From assembly GCA_004145795.1 (NCBI GenBank), contig SEIO01000003.1, positions 62,001 through 126,000 of the forward strand: a stretch of 64,000 nucleotides of DNA, given 5' to 3'. Within the stretch, counting starts at the first letter, position 1, and every line of letters starts with the position of its first letter. Below, one piece after another: positions 26,567 through 34,850 of the stretch. Origin of the DNA: Lentibacillus lipolyticus (GTDB lineage: Bacteria > Bacillota > Bacilli > Bacillales > Amphibacillaceae). The notes under the pieces are model-generated. The model did no database searches, was not told the DNA's origin, and saw only the letters and a program-made list of their open reading frames with translations. The position numbers and the translations under genes are program-made.

Positions 26567-27553
26567 ATGAAAGCATTGAAACGTCAGTCGATTGTAAACA
26601 GCAACGTATTAGTTGTCGGGGGAGCTGGCTTTATCGGAAGTCATCTGACAGACCAATTAATAGAAGCTGGTGCAAACCAGGTTGTCATTGTTGATAGTCT
26701 TTTTATTGGTCGAAAAAATAATATACAGCAAGCTTTAGAAAATGGCGCTATTTTTTATGTGGATGACGCCGAGAACCAGGAAGCACTTGACTATATGATT
26801 GAAAAGCACGCCATTGATATTGTTTTTAACTTTGCTACCAAACCATTAAACTATTCATTTATTAATCCGTCTAATACGTTTTTGACGAATGTGCTTGTCT
26901 TAAAAAACTTATTGGAACTCCAACGGCAAGGGAAATTTCAAACCTTATGCCATGTATCCTCGTCGGAAGCATATGGTTCTGCCCAGTACGAGCCCATGGA
27001 CGAAACCCATCCGTTCGATCCGCAGACACCCTATGCAGCCGGGAAAGCCGCCGCAGATTTAATGCTGCAGTCCTATGTGAAAATGTTTGATTTAGACGCC
27101 TTTATTATCCGACCTTTCAATAATTATGGACCACGGCAAAATTTTGCTGGTCCCATGGCTGGCGTTATCCCGTTAACCATTAAAAAAATGCTGGAAAATG
27201 ACAGTCCGGAGATTCATGGGGACGGCAAGCAAACAAGGGATTATATCTATGTGGAAGATACGGCTGCTATAGCATTAAAGGCATTCCCACATGTATCCCC
27301 CGGTGAAGCGGTGAATATCTCCACTGATCAGCAATTATCGATTGGATATGTTATTGAAACTATTGCAGATGTCATGAATTATCAAGAGGAAATCGTAAGG
27401 AAACCTCAGCGAACAGCGGATGTTCTTCGTCACAGGGCTTCAAATAAAAGGATGCAAACGATGATTGGTTCCTATGATCAAACTCCTTTTAAACAAGGGA
27501 TAAAGAAGACAGTCAATTGGGTAAAGGCTGTAATGGCTAAGGAGGACATATGA
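26567..27553 (+). CDS. NAD-dependent nucleotide-sugar epimerase/dehydratase
   Basis: Extended SDR of 328 residues. The NAD motif is VLVVGGAGFIGSHLTDQL, the catalytic region is VSSSEAYGS and TPYAAGKAAADLM (YxxxK), and substrate loop residues are FNNYGPRQNFAG and GDGKQTRDYIYVEDTA. The family includes UDP-glucose 4-epimerase, UDP-glucuronate decarboxylase and dTDP-glucose 4,6-dehydratase; the sequence alone does not decide. AAAGG lies one base before the ATG used here, so TTG 26576 is an equally likely start. It overlaps the next gene by four bases. Confidence 0.82.
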   Translation: MKALKRQSIVNSNVLVVGGAGFIGSHLTDQLIEAGANQVVIVDSLFIGRKNNIQQALENGAIFYVDDAENQEALDYMIEKHAIDIVFNFATKPLNYSFINPSNTFLTNVLVLKNLLELQRQGKFQTLCHVSSSEAYGSAQYEPMDETHPFDPQTPYAAGKAAADLMLQSYVKMFDLDAFIIRPFNNYGPRQNFAGPMAGVIPLTIKKMLENDSPEIHGDGKQTRDYIYVEDTAAIALKAFPHVSPGEAVNISTDQQLSIGYVIETIADVMNYQEEIVRKPQRTADVLRHRASNKRMQTMIGSYDQTPFKQGIKKTVNWVKAVMAKEDI

Positions 27554-28641
27554 AGGTATTAACAATTATTGGAGCAAGACCCCAATTCATAAAGGCCTGC
27601 ATGTTATCAAAAGCCTTGAGGTCAAATGCTGGCGTAAACGAAGTCCTCGTCCATACAGGGCAGCATTATGACAACAATATGTCCACTGTATTCTTTAACC
27701 AACTGAAACTACCGGAACCGGATGTTTACTTAGGGATCGGCTCCGGTACACAAGGAGAACAAACAGGGAAAATGCTTTCAGAATTGGAAAAAGTCATCCT
27801 ATCGAGTAATCCGGATATGGTTGTTGTATACGGTGACACAAACTCTACCCTTGCTGGAAGTCTGGCAGCGGCAAAGCTTCACATTCCGGTTGCTCATGTA
27901 GAAGCCGGACTTCGCAGTTTTAATAGGCAAATGCCAGAAGAGGTGAATCGGGTGGTAACTGACCATCTTTCGCATTGGCTGTTCTGCCCATCACAGACTG
28001 CGGCTGAAAACCTGCGGCGAGAAGGCATGGAAGAACAAATTGTTGTAACAGGGGATATTATGTATGATGCTGTTCTTCATTTTAAGAAGCACGCTGAAGA
28101 ACAATCCACTATTCTGCAGGATTTATCCCTTCCAGAAAGTGACTATTATCTGGCCACCATTCACCGGGCGGAAAACACAGATGACCCCAAACGCTTAAAG
28201 TCGATTCTTGATGCACTCCAGCAGCTTCACAAAAAGGTGATCCTTCCATTGCATCCGAGAACGAAACGAAAAATTGACGAATTTAGCTTCAATGACTCTA
28301 TCGATACTGCTCACATAGAAGTCGTGGAGCCGCTGGACTACTTTGATACACTAGCGCTTGCAACAAGAGCCAGTGTTATTCTAACGGATTCCGGTGGATT
28401 ACAGAAAGAAGCATATATGCTCCAGGTACCCTGTGTGACGCTCAGGGATGAAACAGAGTGGATGGAAACAGTGAAGACAGGGTGGAACCAGTTAGCAGGA
28501 GCGGATCGAGAGGAAATAATAAACACCGTCATGAAACAGCGTACGTCGAAGGAATCACCGCCAATCTTTGGGGATGGTAATGCTTCGCAAAAAATAGCAG
28601 AAACTCTAGTAAGTGATCTTAATCATAAAGAAAGAATATAA
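27550..28641 (+). CDS. wecB: Non-hydrolysing UDP-GlcNAc 2-epimerase (WecB/WbpI family)
   Basis: Interconverts UDP-GlcNAc-type and UDP-ManNAc-type sugars at C2. At 363 residues it has the family length. Diagnostic segments are IGARPQFIKACMLSKAL, VHTGQHYDNNMS, VYGDTNSTLAGSLAA, HVEAGLRSFNRQMPEE, TIHRAENTDD and DSGGLQKEAYMLQVPCVTLR. It ends the plus-strand operon before a strong terminator. In this setting it may act on UDP-GlcNAc (WecB, MnaA) or on UDP-2,3-diacetamido-glucuronic acid (WbpI), and these two are hard to separate by eye. Confidence 0.93.
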   Translation: MKVLTIIGARPQFIKACMLSKALRSNAGVNEVLVHTGQHYDNNMSTVFFNQLKLPEPDVYLGIGSGTQGEQTGKMLSELEKVILSSNPDMVVVYGDTNSTLAGSLAAAKLHIPVAHVEAGLRSFNRQMPEEVNRVVTDHLSHWLFCPSQTAAENLRREGMEEQIVVTGDIMYDAVLHFKKHAEEQSTILQDLSLPESDYYLATIHRAENTDDPKRLKSILDALQQLHKKVILPLHPRTKRKIDEFSFNDSIDTAHIEVVEPLDYFDTLALATRASVILTDSGGLQKEAYMLQVPCVTLRDETEWMETVKTGWNQLAGADREEIINTVMKQRTSKESPPIFGDGNASQKIAETLVSDLNHKERI

Positions 28642-28674
28642 TAATAGTAACAAGAGTACACATCTTTTTGTGCA

Positions 28675-28712
28675 TAAAAACACCGCAAAAGCAATATTTT
28701 TGCGGTGTTTTA
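28675..28712 (+). terminator. Terminator after the 2-epimerase gene
   Basis: AAAACACCGCAAAA pairs with TTTTGCGGTGTTTT around a six-base loop. The A/T symmetry also allows use from the minus strand. Confidence 0.85.
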
Positions 28713-28789
28713 CTATTTTGCAATTGTGGCTGATCTAGTGTCAGATGAAAATTTTGGAGGAAAAATGGGTAGGACTTTAAACATGTTCG

Positions 28790-29821
28790 TCATAGAAACT
28801 TCCCTTTTAAATATCCTTTCCACCTGTTTAGTGTTTCGTTCATTTTTGAATCTTTTTCAATCGAATTCAATGCAGCTAGCAAGTGAATATGGCCAATATG
28901 ATACCCCCAAGTAGCGACGTTCGGGTAGCCTCCGTCTGTAGTATAATGCGTAAGATCATATGCTGTACGGTGCCCTAGGTCGTATAGTGGAAGCATTCTT
29001 TTTAATGAGGAAATTCCTCTGTCATACAGCCATTTCACCTCACTGTTGCCTGTTGCTTTGAACAAATCATATAATCCGATTAATGAAAACATGAAGCCAT
29101 TTAAAATAAAACTTGGAGAATTTGTCGGGCATTCCTCATAGAATAAATACTTATTTTCAAACTTGGCGAGTACACCATTTCTAGCCGAAGGAGTCTTAAA
29201 CAGTGTTTTAGCCTTTAAAGCACAAGACCTGTAGTTGCTATTCTTTGTAAGGAAATAGGCTCTGGACAAAACTGACATTGCCATGCCTAAACCGATAGCC
29301 GAATACCAAGGGGCTTTTAGTTTTGCAAGTCTTCCTGGGTAAAAATCATGGTCAAATAGGTATGCCCATCCACCTCGTGAATCCTGTTGGTGCATAAACC
29401 AATTGGCCACCATCAGGAATTTGTTTTTATTTGATACATTTGATACATCATTGGTTTTTAAATACAGGCTGTAATGCTGTAATCCATACTGGGCAATAGT
29501 AGACGGGTTAAAGTGAGCCCCGTGTGGATAGATTGCTTTAGGAATTCCTTCGGGGGTAAACGTTACATTCCAGTTTTCAACCTTATTTTTGTCATAATGC
29601 AGGTAATTTCCTTTGCTGTTGTAATGGTTAATATCAAACGCGTTTGCATTGGTTAGATTTAGCTTTAATGATTGTGCAGTTTCGTTCCAGTGTTTTTTGA
29701 GGTTGCATCCCTTTTCTACTAAGCTTACGGGTATGAATAATTCATTGCCTATTTTTAGGCCTTCTCCCACCAATTCGTCATGCAGGGTAACTTTAAAATG
29801 ATGAAATGATTCAGAGCTCAA
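28790..29821 (-). CDS. D-glucuronyl C5-epimerase-like protein
   Basis: This 343-residue protein matches the C-terminal catalytic domain of heparosan glucuronyl C5-epimerase, which inverts C5 of a uronic acid already in a polymer. Conserved segments are HFNPSTIAQYGLQHYSLYL, HQQDSRGGWAYLFDHDFYPG, KAPWYSAIGLGMAMSVLSRA, NSPSFILNGFMFSLIGLYDL and the Tyr-rich GHRTAYDLTHYTTDGG. No signal peptide or membrane segment is present, unlike the animal Golgi enzyme. TTG is the start, behind GAGGAAGTG. It is the last gene of a minus-strand glycan operon. Substrate polymer unknown. Confidence 0.8.
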   Translation of the reverse strand: MSSESFHHFKVTLHDELVGEGLKIGNELFIPVSLVEKGCNLKKHWNETAQSLKLNLTNANAFDINHYNSKGNYLHYDKNKVENWNVTFTPEGIPKAIYPHGAHFNPSTIAQYGLQHYSLYLKTNDVSNVSNKNKFLMVANWFMHQQDSRGGWAYLFDHDFYPGRLAKLKAPWYSAIGLGMAMSVLSRAYFLTKNSNYRSCALKAKTLFKTPSARNGVLAKFENKYLFYEECPTNSPSFILNGFMFSLIGLYDLFKATGNSEVKWLYDRGISSLKRMLPLYDLGHRTAYDLTHYTTDGGYPNVATWGYHIGHIHLLAALNSIEKDSKMNETLNRWKGYLKGKFL

Positions 29822-29869
29822 TAGACTTCACTTCCTCTTGCTGAGTTATCGATGATACTAATTTAATAG

Positions 29870-31096
29870 TTACTTAACGGAAAGTGACTGGTAAACAGCG
29901 AGCAGTCGTTTCTCCATGTTCTCCCATGAATAAAATTTTTCCATTACATTTCGGCCATTTTGGCTCATGTACTGCAGTTTTCGTTGGTTTTGGTGAAGGG
30001 ATAGCAGCGCATTCGCAAAGTCCTCTGAGGTTGCATCTGCTTTATCGAGTACAAGTCCACAGCGATGTTTGTTGATGAAACCTTCCATTTCCCTGCATCT
30101 ATTGGTGATAACGGGTATACCGTTATTCAGGTAGCTGAAAAATTTATTTGGTAAAGCGTAATCCTGGTTTAGCGAATGTTCGACCCCTTCCAGATCGATT
30201 AGGCCTGCATCAATGTCCCTCATATGCTTTGGAATGGAATGATAATCCACCCATCCGGTTTGTTTGACGTAAGGCTGTAGATGCTCTGGTGTTTTGATGG
30301 AGTCTCCGAATCTGCTTCCTCCAATAATCTTGAATTGAAAGTCACCAATCTCCTTTGAACATCGTTCACTAATACGAATGATCTTTTCTTTAAGTCTTTT
30401 TTGCGTATCAATATTTCCTTCATAGCCAACCGTTAATTTATTCGGGGTAAATGTTTTCGGTTTGAAGTCTTTGGCGAGCGGCGGGGAGTTATAGATTACG
30501 TCGACGGGTAAATTTGGCTGATGGGTTGCATACCAGGATTTAATGGAATCGGAGACAGTAATGATATGATCAACTTCTTTAAGCATGGCTAAGAGTTGTT
30601 GCTTTAACAGGTTTCTTCGATCTTCCGAATATTTCGGGTCTAAAGGATCGGGTGTTAATTCGTGACTGTCGTATAGTAACTTGACGTTTTTGCCTTTTCG
30701 TTTTTTCATTAAGCGTTTAACTCCTACTCCGGCAAATAATGAAAGATATTCATGTGCGTGATAGATATCGGCATTTTCTTGTAAGGCAAGCTGTGTCAGC
30801 TGGTTTTGAAATCCTCGTCTTTCCCATAGACTTTCATGGCTTAACACAGTACTTAGTCCCTTTTGGCTGCTTTCGGAATGATAGGTGACTATTTTTATTC
30901 CTTCATAGGTGAATACCTTGCTTCGGAACCGTTTTTGAAAAGGGGTACCGTCAATATCGAATAACTTGCCATTTTGCCTCGGAGCGATGATAGTGACATG
31001 GTATCCATTTTTTTGCAGGCTTTTTGCTTCTTTCTTAAAGATTCTTGCATCGGTAAACGGATGGTGAGCAACAATCATACAAACCTTTTTGGCCAT
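29870..31096 (-). CDS. Family 4 glycosyltransferase, paralogue of the one at 24457-25683
   Basis: GT-B glycosyltransferase of 408 residues starting MAKKVCMIVAHHPFTDARIF. It shares length, N-terminal motif, the DSHELTPDPL loop and the C-terminal block YALPNKFFSYLNNGIPVITN with the other paralogue, so one arose from the other by duplication. ATG 31096 is chosen because it is six bases after AGGTGG. It lies between the acyltransferase and the C5-epimerase genes. It probably adds a related or identical sugar in the same glycan. Confidence 0.82.
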   Translation of the reverse strand: MAKKVCMIVAHHPFTDARIFKKEAKSLQKNGYHVTIIAPRQNGKLFDIDGTPFQKRFRSKVFTYEGIKIVTYHSESSQKGLSTVLSHESLWERRGFQNQLTQLALQENADIYHAHEYLSLFAGVGVKRLMKKRKGKNVKLLYDSHELTPDPLDPKYSEDRRNLLKQQLLAMLKEVDHIITVSDSIKSWYATHQPNLPVDVIYNSPPLAKDFKPKTFTPNKLTVGYEGNIDTQKRLKEKIIRISERCSKEIGDFQFKIIGGSRFGDSIKTPEHLQPYVKQTGWVDYHSIPKHMRDIDAGLIDLEGVEHSLNQDYALPNKFFSYLNNGIPVITNRCREMEGFINKHRCGLVLDKADATSEDFANALLSLHQNQRKLQYMSQNGRNVMEKFYSWENMEKRLLAVYQSLSVK

Positions 31097-31197
31097 CATG
31101 ACCCACCTTTCTTGCATCTTCGCTTATTTTGGGCATTGTTGGGATTAAAACAGCGGCGGATTGAAGTCCACCGTTCCTGCTATTATCAATGCAGGTT

Positions 31198-31878
31198 TTA
31201 CGGGTTAAGTTTTTTTGCAGGTACTCCCGCAGCGGTTACGGCATCATCGATATTTTTGGTAACGGCGGCACCAGCGCCAATGATGCTGTCGCGGCCGATG
31301 GTTACTCCAGGGAGCAGGGAAGCGTTATTTCCGATTTTTGCTCCTTTTTTAATATATGGTCCGTTCAGGGTGTAGTTTTGAGCTCCCATATATTTATCAT
31401 TGGACATGGATACACATGGACCGATAAAAACATGGTCTTCTAGGGTTGTATCACCAGTTACATACGCTAGCGTTTGAATGGTACAGGCTTTGCCAATTGT
31501 GCTGTTTAATTCAACCATAGCCCCTCTTCCGATCACTGATTCGTCATCAATTGAAACATTCTCCCGTATACTTGCGTGATCACCAATAAATACCTTTTTG
31601 CCGATGGTGGTACCGGAATAGACGGACGCCAGCTGTCCGATTGCTGTACCTGATTGAATAACAAGTCGGCTATCCTCGCCGGTGGCTTTTCGCATTCGCT
31701 GATTGCCAGCCCGTTGAATTCCCAGCACACAATTATTGCCAATGGTGACATAATCCCCGATCTGTGTACCTTCCAGGATCACCGTGTTATGACCAATCGT
31801 AACGTTTTCCCCTATCGAAATATCTCGTTCCAAGACGACATTTTTTCCAAGCAATGTACTTTCCGGAACGGCAGTCAT
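31198..31878 (-). CDS. Hexapeptide-repeat acyltransferase (WbpD/WlbB-like)
   Basis: Left-handed beta-helix transferase of 226 residues with many [LIV]-G-x4 turns, such as SIGENVTIGHNTVILEGTQI and KIGNNASLLPGVTIGRDSII. The C terminus GAGAAVTKNIDDAVTAAGVP is typical of sugar N-acetyltransferases. ATG 31878 is preferred over ATG 31884 because of spacing from AAAGGAG. Beside a DegT aminotransferase and a Gfo/Idh oxidoreductase, N-acetylation of a 3-amino sugar nucleotide is the likely step. It lies second in a four-gene operon. Confidence 0.84.
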   Translation of the reverse strand: MTAVPESTLLGKNVVLERDISIGENVTIGHNTVILEGTQIGDYVTIGNNCVLGIQRAGNQRMRKATGEDSRLVIQSGTAIGQLASVYSGTTIGKKVFIGDHASIRENVSIDDESVIGRGAMVELNSTIGKACTIQTLAYVTGDTTLEDHVFIGPCVSMSNDKYMGAQNYTLNGPYIKKGAKIGNNASLLPGVTIGRDSIIGAGAAVTKNIDDAVTAAGVPAKKLNP

Positions 31879-31893
31879 TTGCATCTCTCCTTT

Positions 31894-32817
31894 TTACCTT
31901 TCCAATAATTGCTCTAATCGATGGACAAGTTGTTCTGTCCGTTGGGTAATGGTGTGTCTTTGATGAATAAAACGATATCCTTGGTCTGCAACTTTTTGTC
32001 TTTTAGATGGATTTTCTAAATAATATGCAGCTTTCTCTTTAAAATTGTGTTCGTTTATCGGAATGAAATGAAAATCAGGCATAAAGCCTAAATCCTCCAA
32101 CTCCTGAAAGGTTGGGGCCAATAGGAGAGTTCGGCATGCCAGCGCCTCAAAATATTTGGTGACAGGATAATGCATTACGGACGGACTAGTGAAAAATATC
32201 TTTGCTCGGTTTATTTCCTCAGCGTATCGTTGACCAATAAAGTACTGTTTTTCTTCCCTTTCTGAAAAGTTCCGGTATCCGGGGTGGCTGTGATAGATGA
32301 AATCTTTGTTCCCTTGGTAAGCATGAATTATTTTCTGCCGTAACGGATAAAAGTCGTTGGCAGCTCCCATCATCAAAAGAGGAATGTCCTTTTTCAGCCC
32401 GTAGTCCTTATATAAGTTCGTATCGACAAAATGGGGAAACCATTCCATTTTTGCTGTATATTCGGGATAGGTTGTTAAGAATTTGTCCCGTACTGCTGTA
32501 AACAGATAAGCAATGTTATTTTTCTCAATAAAGCTTTTCCGTACCTTCGTTAATCGGTGGACATCGTTTACAAACAGACCCGTAGGAATATCGGTATGTG
32601 CAAGTCCTTTGATCCTTGGGTACAACTGCTCCCCCAGATCATTTACCAGCAATATAAAGTCAGGCCAATCCGGGAGTTGTTTTAGAATATGTTTGATATG
32701 ACCCGGCTTTCTCCATAACGATAATCGGATTCTTTTCGCCAATTCCTTTTCCAAATAAAAGAAGTTTTTGTGGAGCTGCCTGGATGTATCCTCGGCAATC
32801 AACAGAACATGAATCAA
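31894..32817 (-). CDS. CgeB/YkvP-like glycosyltransferase
   Basis: This 307-residue protein resembles the spore maturation CgeB and YkvP group of GT-B enzymes: WPDFILLVNDLGEQLYP in the N-terminal half, and near the C terminus PVTKYFEALACRTLLLAPTF with QELEDLGF, the donor-site block of that family. TTG is the start, five bases after AAGGAGGTG; the longer frame from 32853 has no ribosome site. In B. subtilis CgeB affects spore surface properties. Its closeness to crust-type genes supports a spore-surface role here. It leads the minus-strand operon. Confidence 0.75.
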   Translation of the reverse strand: MIHVLLIAEDTSRQLHKNFFYLEKELAKRIRLSLWRKPGHIKHILKQLPDWPDFILLVNDLGEQLYPRIKGLAHTDIPTGLFVNDVHRLTKVRKSFIEKNNIAYLFTAVRDKFLTTYPEYTAKMEWFPHFVDTNLYKDYGLKKDIPLLMMGAANDFYPLRQKIIHAYQGNKDFIYHSHPGYRNFSEREEKQYFIGQRYAEEINRAKIFFTSPSVMHYPVTKYFEALACRTLLLAPTFQELEDLGFMPDFHFIPINEHNFKEKAAYYLENPSKRQKVADQGYRFIHQRHTITQRTEQLVHRLEQLLER

Positions 32818-32899
32818 GCTTTCACCTCCTTGATAGATTAGGACAGAGGCCAATTTTGATTGAGTTGGTATGATAGTCTACCTCGTATAACAGTGAATG

Positions 32900-32907
32900 C
32901 ATATAAT
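32900..32907 (+). promoter_or_regulatory. Candidate sigma-K -10 box before the oxidoreductase gene
   Basis: CATATAAT fits the sigma-K -10 pattern CATANNNT, and ACC lies 17 bases upstream where an mACm -35 would be. Only short motifs are matched, so this is tentative. Confidence 0.3.
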
Positions 32908-32978
32908 AAATTAGCATTTTATAACCTCAGAAATTACAAATGATGGTGATCTTATAAGAAAAAGCGAGGGATTATTCT

Positions 32979-33929
32979 ATGAAAGTCGGTGTGATTGGAA
33001 CAGGGAATATGGGAGAAAATCATGTGCGAACGTATTTATCGATGGATGAACATTGTCAGTTTATAGGTGTCTATGACGATGATGAACAGAAAAGGTGCAG
33101 CATAGCCCGAAAATATAACGTTAAACCGTTTCAATCAATAGATGGGCTGCTCGAGTCAGTGGATGCCGTGAGTGTTGCCGTACCAACCGAAATTCATCAT
33201 GAAGTCGGTTTAGCTTGCATCCGACACAATGTTCACATGCTAATGGAAAAACCGCTTGCCAGTACTGTTAAACAGGCAGATGATTTGATCGAGAAAGCAG
33301 CAAGCGCAGGCGTCAAACTCCAGACAGGGCATATTGAACTTTATAATCCGTTTATTCAGGTGCTGTTAAATGTGTTAAAAAATGAAAAAGTAACTGGAAT
33401 TGGTTTTTATCGAATAAGTCCGTCTGGTGACAAACTTGCAGATGTTGATGTTGTAAAAGATTTAATGATTCATGACATTTATATTTTAAATGAACTTCTA
33501 CAAGAAGACACAGTGGATTATTATGCCCTCGGGAAAGTGGTTAATCAGCAACCAAAACACGCCACAGCAGTAACGAGAACCCCTCAAGGAGTGACAGCCC
33601 ACCTTACCGCGAGTTATATGTCGGGAAGAAAAGTTCGGATCGTTCAAATTCTCACAGAGAACGCTTATGTTGAAGCGGATATATTGAATCATACCATTAC
33701 CATTACACGTGCTTTCATTGAGCCAACCAGTAATTACCCGGTTCCATTAACGCAAACGATACAAGTAGGGGACTCGATACAGCCCTTGCGACTGCAATTA
33801 TTGGATTTTATCCATTGTATTGAATCTGGAACAGCGCCTTCTGTACCCGGTGAGCATGGCAGGCAGGCACTCATGATTGCCGATCACATTACGGAATCAA
33901 TTGTTTATCAAAATGATTTGCCTTATTAA
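32979..33929 (+). CDS. Gfo/Idh/MocA-family oxidoreductase (WbpB/WlbA-like)
   Basis: NAD-dependent sugar oxidoreductase of 316 residues. The Rossmann motif is VGVIGTGNMGENHVRTY, the catalytic Lys is in the EKP block MLMEKPLAST near residue 90, and the substrate-side His is in DLMIHDIYILNEL near 165. WbpB of Pseudomonas, which makes the 3-keto intermediate from UDP-GlcNAcA, has about the same length. It is transcribed alone, divergent from the CgeB-like operon. Inositol or glucose dehydrogenase activity is the main alternative. Confidence 0.82.
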   Translation: MKVGVIGTGNMGENHVRTYLSMDEHCQFIGVYDDDEQKRCSIARKYNVKPFQSIDGLLESVDAVSVAVPTEIHHEVGLACIRHNVHMLMEKPLASTVKQADDLIEKAASAGVKLQTGHIELYNPFIQVLLNVLKNEKVTGIGFYRISPSGDKLADVDVVKDLMIHDIYILNELLQEDTVDYYALGKVVNQQPKHATAVTRTPQGVTAHLTASYMSGRKVRIVQILTENAYVEADILNHTITITRAFIEPTSNYPVPLTQTIQVGDSIQPLRLQLLDFIHCIESGTAPSVPGEHGRQALMIADHITESIVYQNDLPY

Positions 33930-33985
33930 CTATCTCTATGCAGAGAAGATAAAAAGATAAATCCGATTACCAATAAACACAGTAA

Positions 33986-34014
33986 AAATCCCTGCAAAAA
34001 CAGCGGGGATTATT
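33986..34014 (-). terminator. Terminator-like hairpin after the oxidoreductase gene
   Basis: AATCCC.GC/GCGGGGATT stem; the minus strand continues with TTTTTACT, so it may back up the coat-gene terminator. Confidence 0.5.
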
Positions 34015-34021
34015 TACTGTA

Positions 34022-34053
34022 AAAAAATACCCCCGGCTAAGGAAGCCGGGGTG
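34022..34053 (-). terminator. Terminator of the DUF2642-like gene
   Basis: ACCCCGGCT/AGCCGGGGT stem followed on the minus strand by seven T residues. Confidence 0.8.
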
Positions 34054-34084
34054 TTCTCGTTTCATGTTGTTTTCTTGCTTCGAG

Positions 34085-34303
34085 TTAAGCTGCGACTGGG
34101 AAACGGACAAAGTTGATAGCGTCGACGGACAGGTATAACGTTGTGTTCTCTCCATACCCATAACCGCTATTAACCTCAATAACGAGTACCAAGTTTGGAG
34201 TTACCGTTGAGAGAATCCCATCTACTAAATTGTTATCGGTAGCCACTTCAACTCTTGAACCTACATGCGTAGCTAATTCAGCCGCAAATGTTTCTTGAAA
34301 CAT
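34085..34303 (-). CDS. Small DUF2642-like protein in the spore coat gene group
   Basis: This 72-residue protein starts MFQETFAAELATHVGSRVEV after GGAGG. It is a single beta-barrel-like unit: VDGILSTVTPNLVLVIEV, then a Gly/Tyr turn, then LYLSVDAINFVRFPVAA. Such YuzF/DUF2642 domains have an Sm-like outline and often lie with spore coat genes. The function is unknown. It is followed by a terminator and appears to be the last gene of the coat group. Confidence 0.65.
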   Translation of the reverse strand: MFQETFAAELATHVGSRVEVATDNNLVDGILSTVTPNLVLVIEVNSGYGYGENTTLYLSVDAINFVRFPVAA

Positions 34304-34316
34304 CGAAATTCCTCCT

Positions 34317-34715
34317 TTACAGATTGCTGACCAGTTCGATATTTTCCATACGGACAAGTACTTGAGATCCGTCAGCATCAATTAATACAATATAGTCGCT
34401 CTTTACAGCGATTAACGTCCCCGTAACCGGACCAAAAGGAGTCGTAACTTCCACCTGTTCGTTAACTAAATCCATCAATACATCTCTAAGTGTTGTGGAA
34501 TCTGGGGTAGGTGTTGGTTCAGCAGGTGCCTCTGTTTCTGTATCAAAATCGAAATTAAATCCCGCATTAAAATCGAAACCTGGTAAATCAACCGAAACAT
34601 TGTTGCGTACTTCTGCATCATTCGCATTGGTATTCGTATTGTTCGATGCAATTAAGTTTTGGGATAACTGATTGGTCAGTTGAAGTAAATACTTCTGGCG
34701 ATTTGTCAAAGCCAT
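34317..34715 (-). CDS. Coat-associated protein with C-terminal DUF2642-like domain
   Basis: This 132-residue acidic protein has an N-terminal helical stretch (LTNRQKYLLQLTNQLSQNL), then Asn-rich NTNTNAND, a Phe/Asp/Gly segment LPGFDFNAGFNFDFDTETEA, a Pro/Thr linker, and a C-terminal domain VTTPFGPVTGTLIAVKSDYI. That domain is similar in plan to the small protein 14 bases downstream. ATG 34715 is preferred over GTG 34721 by spacing from AAAGGA. The low-complexity middle suits a structural coat or crust protein. The exact family is uncertain. Confidence 0.62.
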   Translation of the reverse strand: MALTNRQKYLLQLTNQLSQNLIASNNTNTNANDAEVRNNVSVDLPGFDFNAGFNFDFDTETEAPAEPTPTPDSTTLRDVLMDLVNEQVEVTTPFGPVTGTLIAVKSDYIVLIDADGSQVLVRMENIELVSNL

Positions 34716-34754
34716 AGTCACTCATTCCTTTCTTTATAATTTTTAAGAGGTTTG

Positions 34755-34840
34755 AGAAAAGGAGGCGAGACCCGGGTAGAAGGGCTGCCACTATGCAAAT
34801 CCGGCAAGTACTGCCAAGGCCGGCCCGCTATCCCGGGAAA
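34755..34840. other. GC-rich nested inverted repeats between coat genes
   Basis: Outer arms CCCGGGTAG (34771-34779) and CTATCCCGGG (34828-34837) enclose GGGC/GCCC and then either GGCA/TGCC or CCGGC/GCCGG, which exclude each other. Neither strand has a T-run after the stem, so it is not an ordinary terminator. It could be a structured RNA, a processing site or a dispersed repeat. Confidence 0.5.
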
Positions 34841-34850
34841 GTTTAAACCA

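Noticed and set aside
34740-34850. GC-rich inverted repeats taken as a terminator of the CotX pair
   Set aside because: Neither strand has a T-run after the stem, and the stems are nested and competing; listed instead as an unexplained structure.
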